Below the pieces are notes generated by a model. The model searched no databases and was not told the DNA's origin. It was given only the letters and a program-made list of their open reading frames with translations. Both the position numbers and the translations under genes were made by a program. DNA of 6,793 nucleotides, from contig CALHTA010000149.1 of assembly GCA_938038645.1 (NCBI GenBank), positions 1 to 6,793 on the forward strand, read 5' to 3'. The stretch comes from an uncultured Thiotrichaceae bacterium. GTDB lineage: Bacteria; Pseudomonadota; Gammaproteobacteria; Thiotrichales; Thiotrichaceae. Position 1 is the stretch's first letter. Every line of letters begins with the position of its first letter. Shown piece after piece: positions 1 through 5,461 of this stretch.

Positions 1-13
1 AATCAGAAAAAGG

Positions 14-742
14 TTGGATTATAAATTGGAACATCCTAAACGAATTTTACTAAAGCTCAGTGGCGAAGCCTTAATGGGCGATCTGGATTTTGGCTTGGAT
101 CCTAAAATATTGAACCAAACTGCCAAGCAGATTGTTGATGTGCAGAAAGCGGGTACTCAAGTCGCTTTAGTCATCGGAGGGGGTAACATCTTCCGTGGAG
201 CAGGTTTAGTTAAGAGCGGTATTAACAAAGTTAGTGCTGATCAAATGGGTATGTTGGCCACTGTGATGAACGCATTGGCAATGCAAGACACATTACAAAA
301 GCAGGGAGTTAGCTGCCGAGTAATGACGGCAATGCTGATTGATCAAGTAGGTGAAGGCTTCTCAGCTGAGCGCGCCCAACGCTACCTTGATCAAGGTGAG
401 ATTGTTATATTCGCTGCAGGAACCGGGAGTCCTTGTTTTACGACGGACAGTGCGGCAAGTTTACGCGCTATCGAAATACAGGCTGACCTGCTGCTAAAGG
501 CAACAATGGTCGATGGTGTTTATGATTCAGACCCTGCAAAAAATCCTGACGCAAAGCGTTACGATAGCCTAAGCTTTAACGATGCGATTGAGCAGCGTTT
601 AGGTGTTATGGATCTGACGGCGATGGTATTATGTAATGAAAACAACATGCCAATGCGCGTGTTTAATATGTTTGAGCCTGGCGCATTAGCTTCCATTCTT
701 AAGGGAGAATCAGTCGGGACTTTAGTTGAGGTAGTGAAATGA
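14..742 (+). CDS. pyrH: UMP kinase (uridylate kinase, PyrH)
   Basis: Cytoplasmic, hexameric (in the family) enzyme that phosphorylates UMP to UDP with ATP in pyrimidine nucleotide synthesis; it belongs to the amino-acid-kinase fold, not the eukaryotic UMP/CMP kinase fold. From the TTG at 14 it is 242 residues, against 241 in E. coli. Visible motifs are KLSGEAL (14-20), the glycine-rich IGGGNIFRG (54-62), [12 protein letters not shown] (75-86, with D76 matching E. coli D77), the UMP-binding loop [10 protein letters not shown] (136-145), [13 protein letters not shown] (162-174) and VMDL (198-201). The loop is usually GTGNPFFTTD, so S139 and C141 are unusual. Positions matching the E. coli GTP-site residues R92, H96 and R130 are Q91, Q95 and E129, while R103 is kept as R102. 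The start is uncertain: AAGG directly abuts this TTG, the frame is open to the left edge, and TTG at 26 is an alternative. The stop overlaps frr. Upstream rpsB-tsf would be expected but is not visible. Confidence 0.96.
   Translation: MDYKLEHPKRILLKLSGEALMGDLDFGLDPKILNQTAKQIVDVQKAGTQVALVIGGGNIFRGAGLVKSGINKVSADQMGMLATVMNALAMQDTLQKQGVSCRVMTAMLIDQVGEGFSAERAQRYLDQGEIVIFAAGTGSPCFTTDSAASLRAIEIQADLLLKATMVDGVYDSDPAKNPDAKRYDSLSFNDAIEQRLGVMDLTAMVLCNENNMPMRVFNMFEPGALASILKGESVGTLVEVVK
728..732 (+). promoter_or_regulatory. Shine-Dalgarno site for frr inside pyrH
   Basis: GAGGT lies 6 bases before the frr ATG at 739, inside the last codons of pyrH. It is one of the two best ribosome-binding sites in the window. 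Together with the ATGA overlap it fixes the frr start and suggests that frr translation is coupled to pyrH. The match and spacing are seen directly; the coupling is inferred. Confidence 0.75.
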
Positions 743-1296
743 TTGATGATATTAAAGCTGATGCTGAATTAAGAATGGGTAAGTCCATTGATGCACTTAA
801 AGATGAAATGGCTAAGGTTCGAACTGGGCGTGCTCACCCTTCTTTACTTGATCATATTTCAGTCGAGTCTTACGGTAGTATGGTTCCATTAAGCCAAGTT
901 GCCAATATCGGTGTTGAGGATTCAAGAACGTTGACGATTACGCCATGGGAAAGAACCATGGTTCAAGTAATTGAAAAAGCCATTATGACTTCTGACCTAG
1001 GTTTGAACCCGAATTCTGCTGGGACGGTTATCCGTGTTCCAATGCCAGCTTTGACCGAAGAGCGTCGTAAAGATTTGGTGAAAGTGGTTAAAGCTGAGGC
1101 TGAAAACTCAAGAATTGCTATTCGTAATATTCGTCGCGATGCTAATGGCACTTTAAAGACCTTACAAAAAGATAAAGATATTTCAGAAGACGATGAGCGT
1201 CGTGGACAAGACGAAATCCAAAAGTTGACAGATCAATTTATCAAATCGGTTGATGATGTTCTAGGTAAGAAAGAACAGGACCTAATGGAAATCTAA
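739..1296 (+). CDS. frr: Ribosome recycling factor (RRF)
   Basis: Cytoplasmic translation factor that, with EF-G, splits post-termination ribosomes so that subunits can be reused; essential in bacteria studied. The 185-residue product has exactly the E. coli length. The N-terminal helix plus residues about 105-185 form the three-helix-bundle domain I, and about 31-104 the beta-rich domain II. Conserved blocks are [13 protein letters not shown] (26-38), VEDSRTL (59-65), [11 protein letters not shown] (85-95), LTEERRKDL (105-113) and IRRDAN (131-136). R132, an arginine important for ribosome binding, is present. The ATG overlaps the pyrH stop as ATGA and is preceded by a good Shine-Dalgarno site. 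In E. coli frr is separated from pyrH and has its own promoter, so the overlap here implies closer coupling. A 46-base gap follows. Identity is not in doubt. Confidence 0.98.
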   Translation: MIDDIKADAELRMGKSIDALKDEMAKVRTGRAHPSLLDHISVESYGSMVPLSQVANIGVEDSRTLTITPWERTMVQVIEKAIMTSDLGLNPNSAGTVIRVPMPALTEERRKDLVKVVKAEAENSRIAIRNIRRDANGTLKTLQKDKDISEDDERRGQDEIQKLTDQFIKSVDDVLGKKEQDLMEI

Positions 1297-1342
1297 TCTG
1301 ACAGGATTGCCTTCGATTAATGCTGAGTAAGAATAATAAAAT
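1297..1342 (+). other. frr-uppS intergenic gap (46 bases)
   Basis: This is the only real non-coding gap in the window. It has no hairpin followed by a T-run, so there is no sign of an intrinsic terminator. The 3' half is A-rich, and GAGTAAG at 1325-1331 may act as a weak Shine-Dalgarno site about 11 bases before the uppS ATG. An in-frame TAA at 1337-1339 prevents any uppS start further upstream. No convincing promoter is visible, so read-through from frr is the simplest reading. Confidence 0.6.
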
Positions 1343-2065
1343 ATGAATCTCGAAATGGTAATACCTCGCCACATCGCGATTGTAATGGATGGCAATGGAC
1401 GCTGGGCACAACAGCGTAAAAGGCCTCGACTTTTCGGACATCATCGAGGAGCCGAGGCTGTCAGAGCGACAGTAAAAGCCTGTGGGAAGCTCTCCGTGGA
1501 GTGTCTCACTTTATTTGCTTTTAGCAGTGAAAACTGGAAGCGGCCGGAAGACGAAGTCGAAGGCCTTATGTCATTACTAATGACGGCTCTTAACCGTGAA
1601 GCAAAAGGTTTAGTAAAACATGGCGTCCGTCTTAAATTCATAGGCGACGTAAAAGGGTTTTCAGAAAAACTCCAGTCCAAGATTCGTCAAGTTGAAGAGT
1701 TGACTTCAAATGGCGATGGGTTATTGCTTCAAGTCGCTGCAAACTACGGTGGTCGCTGGGATATTGTTGAAGCTGCTAAAGCATTAGCTGCTCAGTCAGA
1801 GGCTACCTTTTCTGAAGCAACGCTCTCTGAGCAGTTATCAACTCAAGGTGTGCCGGACCCAGATCTGTTTATTCGAACAGGAGGCGAGAGGCGCATTAGT
1901 AATTTCCTACTTTGGCAACTTGCTTACTCAGAACTCTATTTTACCGATGTGTTGTGGCCAGATTTTGATGAAGAAACGTTGTTAGTTGCGATTCAAGACT
2001 TTTCTGGAAGACAGCGACGCTTTGGAATGACCGGCGAACAAGTCAAGGAAGGCTCAAATGCTTAA
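1343..2065 (+). CDS. uppS: Undecaprenyl diphosphate synthase (cis-prenyltransferase)
   Basis: Adds eight isopentenyl diphosphate units in cis to farnesyl diphosphate, giving the C55 carrier lipid for peptidoglycan and O-antigen assembly; a Mg-dependent cytosolic or membrane-associated dimer in the family. It has 240 residues, against 253 in E. coli, being shorter at the N-terminus and in one loop. Motifs are HIAIVMDGNGRWA (10-22, with D16 matching catalytic D26), FGHHRGA (31-37), FAFSSENWKRP (58-68), NYGGRWD (134-140), RTGGERRISNFLLWQ (178-192) and SELYFTDVLWPDFDE (196-210). R183 sits where E. coli has H199, a position that varies in the family. Residues 152-165 are a small SEAT-like repeat in the variable region. 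The ATG at 1343 is the first possible start, since an in-frame stop lies 4 bases upstream; ATG at 1355 is a less likely alternative. The last codons overlap cdsA by 8 bases. Its isoprenoid substrates derive from the pathway that dxr, two genes on, commits to. Also called ispU. Confidence 0.98.
   Translation: MNLEMVIPRHIAIVMDGNGRWAQQRKRPRLFGHHRGAEAVRATVKACGKLSVECLTLFAFSSENWKRPEDEVEGLMSLLMTALNREAKGLVKHGVRLKFIGDVKGFSEKLQSKIRQVEELTSNGDGLLLQVAANYGGRWDIVEAAKALAAQSEATFSEATLSEQLSTQGVPDPDLFIRTGGERRISNFLLWQLAYSELYFTDVLWPDFDEETLLVAIQDFSGRQRRFGMTGEQVKEGSNA
2045..2052 (+). promoter_or_regulatory. Shine-Dalgarno site for cdsA inside uppS
   Basis: AAGGAAGG lies 5 to 13 bases before the cdsA ATG at 2058, within the last uppS codons. 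It gives two overlapping purine-rich matches to the 16S rRNA 3' end (AAGGA with 8 bases of spacing, AAGG with 5). It supports the ATG at 2058 as the cdsA start, despite the 8-base overlap with uppS. Confidence 0.75.
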
Positions 2066-2870
2066 GCAGCGTGTTATTACTGCGATTTTACTCGTGATTG
2101 TAGTATTAGGGGCGGTACTCTTATTATCTCCAAGCTTTTTCGCTGTCGCTTGCTTGATGGTGTTTCTCACGCTTGGAGGCTGGGAATGGTCACGCCTAAT
2201 CGGACTTAAAGACGACAAGCAGGCATACGCTGTGATCGCTTTAATAGCTATCGGCCTCATAATCTACCTGCTGGGAATGTCCTGGTACATAATCGCGGTT
2301 GGGGTGGTTTGGTGGGTAATGATTTTAGGCTTGTTGACTGTCTATAGGCAAAATAGTGACTTCTACAGCAGTCGCTCTTGGTTGTTAAGTCTTTCTGGGA
2401 TTTTAGTCCTGATACCTGCTTGGCTGGCCATTACTAGGCTACAAGAGCATGACCCACGTTTGGTAATCTATTTAATTTTTCTTGTGGCAGCCACTGATAC
2501 TGGCGCATATTTTGTCGGTAAAGCTATCGGCAAAAACAAGCTGGCACCACACCTTAGCCCTGGTAAAACGCTCGAAGGTGCAAAAGGTGGGTTAGCGGCG
2601 GCGCTTTTCTGGGCGGTTTTAGGGGCTTGGTATTTTGAATTCCACGACAGCGCTTGGTTTTACTTCCTATTGCTGTCGATAGTATCTGCAGCGGTGTCAA
2701 TTGCTGGGGATTTATTTGAAAGCCTTATTAAGCGTGAGGGTGGATTTAAGGACAGTGGAAATTTATTACCAGGACACGGTGGAGTGTTAGACCGCATTGA
2801 TGGTTTACTCGCTGCGTTGCCAGTATTTGTTCTTGGTTTATCAGCCAGCGCGATTCAGCAGAGCATTTAA
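2058..2870 (+). CDS. cdsA: Phosphatidate cytidylyltransferase (CDP-diacylglycerol synthase)
   Basis: Inner-membrane enzyme that converts phosphatidic acid and CTP to CDP-diacylglycerol, the precursor of phosphatidylethanolamine, phosphatidylglycerol and cardiolipin. The 270-residue product is close to the E. coli length of 285. It is strongly hydrophobic, with membrane segments about 6-24, 27-41, 57-73, 76-95, 108-126, 134-154, 175-192, 199-217 and 249-264. The family signature is complete in the C-terminal part: S222, K225-R226, K231-D232, then the [12 protein letters not shown] block (237-248), whose acidic residues bind metal in the family. The upstream cytoplasmic motif [11 protein letters not shown] (145-155) and SPGKTLEG (167-174) are also present. 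The start has a strong Shine-Dalgarno site and overlaps the uppS stop by 8 bases. dxr begins 4 bases after the stop, so the genes are very probably co-transcribed. Confidence 0.97.
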   Translation: MLKQRVITAILLVIVVLGAVLLLSPSFFAVACLMVFLTLGGWEWSRLIGLKDDKQAYAVIALIAIGLIIYLLGMSWYIIAVGVVWWVMILGLLTVYRQNSDFYSSRSWLLSLSGILVLIPAWLAITRLQEHDPRLVIYLIFLVAATDTGAYFVGKAIGKNKLAPHLSPGKTLEGAKGGLAAALFWAVLGAWYFEFHDSAWFYFLLLSIVSAAVSIAGDLFESLIKREGGFKDSGNLLPGHGGVLDRIDGLLAALPVFVLGLSASAIQQSI

Positions 2871-2874
2871 GCGC

Positions 2875-4092
2875 ATGCATCATTTCGATCACCCCGACTC
2901 TAATAGCTCCAGCAAGGGGGTTACCATTCTAGGTGCGACGGGTTCCATCGGTGTTAGCACATTAGATGTGCTGGCACGTCACCCTGAGAAGTATCATGTG
3001 GTGGCTTTAACGGCAAACTCACAAGTAGAAAAGTTATTTCAGCAGTGTTGTGATTTTAGGCCTTGCTTTGCAGTGATGGTCGACGAAAGAGCCGCCGCAC
3101 AGCTGGAAGAAAAGCTTCATAGCGTTAGTAGCCATACGACGGTTCTAACGGGAGAAAAAGCGTTAGAAGAGGTCGCTAGCTCTCAGTATGTCGATTACGT
3201 CATGGCTGCCATCGTTGGAGCCGCTGGCTTGTTGCCCTCGCTGGCTGCTGCTAAAGCTGGTAAACGCGTCATGCTGGCCAACAAAGAAGCGTTGGTTATG
3301 TCTGGCAAGCTGTTTATGGATGCTGTCAAGAATAACGGCGCAGAGTTATTGCCCATTGACTCTGAGCACAACGCAATTTTTCAAAGCATGCCGGTTAAGG
3401 GTAAGTCGGGCGTTAAAAAGATTTTGCTAACGGGTTCTGGCGGGCCGTTTAGACAGCGCGAAATTAATACCTTATCTTCAGTGACACCTGAAGAGGCGGT
3501 TGCACACCCAAACTGGTCGATGGGGCGGAAAATTTCGGTTGATTCTGCTACCATGATGAATAAAGGCCTTGAAGTGATTGAGGCATGCTGGCTCTTTGAT
3601 GTTCCAAGCGATTTGGTGCAAGTGGTTATTCATCCTCAAAGTGCGGTCCATTCCATGGTGTCGTACGTTGATGGATCGGTAATTGCTCAGCTTGGAAATC
3701 CGGATATGCGAACCCCAATCGCTTATTCACTCGCTTGGCCAGAACGAATTGATGCTGGTGTAGATGATTTAGATTTTTTTGATGTAGGGCGATTAGATTT
3801 CGAACCCCCGAATTTTGATCGTTTCCCCTGTTTGAAGTTTGCATATGACGTACATGAAATAGGTGGTTATGCAAGCATTGCGTTGAACGCAGCGAATGAG
3901 ATTGCTGTCGAAAGCTTTCTTAATAAACAAATTAACTTTACAGAGATTCCGCAACTTATTGAACATGTTCTAGAGCAGGCGCCCAGTGGTACACCGCTCG
4001 TCTTGGAAGAGATACTTATTCAGGATAGGGAAAGCCGCGAAGCCGCAAGCTTGTGGAAAAAAAACAATAAGAAGCAGACAACCGTACTATGA
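2875..4092 (+). CDS. dxr: 1-deoxy-D-xylulose 5-phosphate reductoisomerase
   Basis: Cytoplasmic NADPH- and divalent-metal-dependent enzyme (IspC) that rearranges and reduces DXP to 2-C-methyl-D-erythritol 4-phosphate, the committed step of the MEP isoprenoid pathway and the target of fosmidomycin. From ATG 2875 it has 405 residues (398 in E. coli). Motifs are the nucleotide-binding GATGSIG (20-26), [12 protein letters not shown] (110-121), LANKEALV (134-141), the metal-binding DSEHNAIFQ (162-170, D162 and E164), [10 protein letters not shown] (184-193), the active-site loop [15 protein letters not shown] (211-225, W214), MMNKGLE (227-233, metal ligand E233), HPQSAVHSM (253-261) and [10 protein letters not shown] (336-345). 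About 14 polar residues precede the first strand, slightly more than in E. coli. An in-frame TTG at 2797 and ATG at 2800 lie upstream but would read through the end of cdsA in another frame, so 2875 is preferred although its Shine-Dalgarno match is poor. The stop overlaps rseP as ATGA. Two slippery heptamers occur in frame, at 3774-3780 and 4059-4065. Confidence 0.97.
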   Translation: MHHFDHPDSNSSSKGVTILGATGSIGVSTLDVLARHPEKYHVVALTANSQVEKLFQQCCDFRPCFAVMVDERAAAQLEEKLHSVSSHTTVLTGEKALEEVASSQYVDYVMAAIVGAAGLLPSLAAAKAGKRVMLANKEALVMSGKLFMDAVKNNGAELLPIDSEHNAIFQSMPVKGKSGVKKILLTGSGGPFRQREINTLSSVTPEEAVAHPNWSMGRKISVDSATMMNKGLEVIEACWLFDVPSDLVQVVIHPQSAVHSMVSYVDGSVIAQLGNPDMRTPIAYSLAWPERIDAGVDDLDFFDVGRLDFEPPNFDRFPCLKFAYDVHEIGGYASIALNAANEIAVESFLNKQINFTEIPQLIEHVLEQAPSGTPLVLEEILIQDRESREAASLWKKNNKKQTTVL

Positions 4093-5459
4093 ATATCTTT
4101 ATTACTATTGTCGCCTTTCTCGCCACAATCGGGCTGCTGGTAGCTGTGCACGAATTTGGTCATTTTTGGGTGGCGCGCAAGCTCGGTGTCAAAGTGCAGC
4201 GATTTTCCATTGGCTTTGGTAAGCGCATCTGGACCTTTAATGGTAAGGATGAGGATAAAGTCGAATACGCCTTATCGCTTATTCCGCTGGGTGGCTATGT
4301 AAAAATGCTTGATGAGCGTGAGGGTGATGTAGACCCTTCAGAGCGTCACCGTGCATTCAATGTTCAGCCTGTTTGGAAGCGATTTCTTATTGTCTTGGCC
4401 GGTCCGGCCTTTAACTTTATATTCGCCATTGCCGCATTTGCGACGACTTATTTGGTAGGTATTGATTCTGTTCGCCCTTATTTAGACACGCCCATTCCTA
4501 ATACGCCTGCAGCTGTAAGCGGTTTTCAAGCGGGTGATCGGGTACTAAAAGTTAATACAACTGAAGTGAGCAGTGTTAATGAGCTTCGTTTGACACTGCT
4601 TAACTCTTATTTATCTGACCGAAATGTCCTTATAGAAGTAGAGCAAGCAGGCGGCGGCAATGCTTCAAGAAACCTAGATTTAAGTAATGTTTCTTTACTG
4701 GAAGATGAAGGCGATTATTTCGGCAAAGTAGGCTTTAATGTTGAAGTGCCGGCGAATATTCCTGTTATTACTCAGGTGATGCCGGATTCCGCAGCACAAG
4801 CTGCAGGCATACAAGAAGATGATCATATTCAGTTTTTAAACGGTGACCCGATTACTTCAGCAAGAGATTTTTCGGTCTTCATTAGTGAAAATGCTGGCAA
4901 AGAAGTTACACTAGGTGTGCAAAGAGGCACTGAGTCTTTTGATCTCACTGTGACGCCTAAACCTTCTGAGCGTAATGGAAAAACGGTCGGCTTAATCGGT
5001 GTCGGTCTTGCTTACAAATATACCGATGCAGGGAAAGATAAGCTTCTGTATACGCGCTATGCTTCTTTTACAGAAGCAATAACAAAAGGTGCGGTTGAAA
5101 CTTGGAATATGTCACTGATGACGCTGCGTGTCATGGGGCGTTTGATCACAGGTGAGGCTTCGATAAAAAATATCAGTGGCCCAATAACTATCGCCAATTA
5201 TGCTGGTAAAAGCGCACTGGTTGGTTTCTCAGTGTTTATGAGCTTTTTGGCTATTGTGAGCCTGAGTTTAGGGGTATTAAATCTGTTGCCTGTTCCGATG
5301 TTAGATGGTGGGCATCTTTTTTATTATTTGATAGAGATAGTTAAAGGTAGCCCAGTGTCAGAGAAATTTGAAGAGGCTGGGATGCGCGTAGGTATGGCCA
5401 TGGTAGGCGTACTTATGGTGCTGGCAATCTATAATGACATTACACGATTAGTGAGTTAA
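4089..5459 (+). CDS. rseP: Site-2 zinc metalloprotease RseP (sigma-E pathway, intramembrane)
   Basis: Inner-membrane zinc protease that, in characterised relatives, cuts the anti-sigma factor RseA after DegS has trimmed it, freeing sigma-E, and also clears remnant signal peptides. It has 456 residues, against 450 in E. coli. Membrane segment 1 (about 3-22) runs into the zinc motif HEFGH (21-25). The membrane-associated loop [10 protein letters not shown] (64-73) follows, then segment 2 (about 98-123) containing GPAFNF (105-110). Two periplasmic PDZ domains lie at about 125-205 and 218-308. Segment 3 (about 376-400) leads to [12 protein letters not shown] (398-409), with D406 the third zinc ligand, and segment 4 is about 432-450. 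All catalytic residues are intact. Translation probably starts by coupling: the ATG overlaps the dxr stop as ATGA and there is little Shine-Dalgarno sequence. Lying directly before bamA, it pairs the envelope-stress sensor path with the machine whose failure triggers it. Known as mucP in Pseudomonas. Confidence 0.97.
   Translation: MNIFITIVAFLATIGLLVAVHEFGHFWVARKLGVKVQRFSIGFGKRIWTFNGKDEDKVEYALSLIPLGGYVKMLDEREGDVDPSERHRAFNVQPVWKRFLIVLAGPAFNFIFAIAAFATTYLVGIDSVRPYLDTPIPNTPAAVSGFQAGDRVLKVNTTEVSSVNELRLTLLNSYLSDRNVLIEVEQAGGGNASRNLDLSNVSLLEDEGDYFGKVGFNVEVPANIPVITQVMPDSAAQAAGIQEDDHIQFLNGDPITSARDFSVFISENAGKEVTLGVQRGTESFDLTVTPKPSERNGKTVGLIGVGLAYKYTDAGKDKLLYTRYASFTEAITKGAVETWNMSLMTLRVMGRLITGEASIKNISGPITIANYAGKSALVGFSVFMSFLAIVSLSLGVLNLLPVPMLDGGHLFYYLIEIVKGSPVSEKFEEAGMRVGMAMVGVLMVLAIYNDITRLVS
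5451..5455 (+). promoter_or_regulatory. Probable ribosome-binding site for bamA
   Basis: GTGAG, with TA before it, overlaps the last rseP codons and ends 6 bases before the bamA ATG. The GTGA part can pair with the anti-Shine-Dalgarno region, but the match is only fair. It supports ATG 5462 as the start, as does the signal peptide that follows immediately. Confidence 0.45.
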
Positions 5460-5461
5460 TT

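Noticed and set aside
963..1151. Minus-strand open frame of 62 codons inside frr
   Set aside because: It lies wholly antisense to a conserved full-length gene, has no recognisable protein features, and is best seen as a codon-usage shadow.
1307..1337. Possible promoter in the frr-uppS gap: TTGCCT (1307-1312) and AATAAT (1332-1337)
   Set aside because: The -10-like box matches 5 of 6, but the spacer is 19 bases and transcription would begin at about the uppS ATG, leaving no leader. The -35 matches only 4 of 6. In A-rich sequence this is expected by chance.
1241..1444. Minus-strand open frame spanning the end of frr, the gap and the start of uppS
   Set aside because: It covers the only intergenic gap, so it was considered as a small antisense gene. 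It overlaps conserved coding sequence on both sides and its product resembles nothing I recognise.
2797..2874. A dxr start further upstream at TTG 2797 or ATG 2800, adding about 26 residues
   Set aside because: The added residues come from the end of cdsA read in another frame, no family member is known to me with such a lead, and ATG 2875 just after the cdsA stop is more natural.
3188..3430. 80-codon + strand frame inside dxr
   Set aside because: It is in a different frame from the fully conserved Dxr sequence covering the same bases, and shows no independent features.
3626..3874. 82-codon minus-strand frame inside dxr
   Set aside because: It is antisense to conserved Dxr motifs, with no recognisable domain.
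3961..3970. Perfect palindrome GAACATGTTC, considered as a LexA-type operator
   Set aside because: The Gram-positive LexA box has 4 bases between GAAC and GTTC, not 2, and gammaproteobacterial boxes have the form CTGT-N8-ACAG. It lies deep in dxr coding sequence and is probably chance.
3986..4222. 78-codon + strand frame across the dxr-rseP junction
   Set aside because: It runs out of frame through the Dxr C-terminus and the RseP zinc motif, both of which are conserved in their own frames.
5090..5461. Search for a sigma-E promoter upstream of bamA, within rseP, as known in E. coli
   Set aside because: GAAACTT at about 5096 resembles a -35, but no suitable -10 follows at 15-17 bases. No other convincing match was found by eye; a weight-matrix scan was not possible here.
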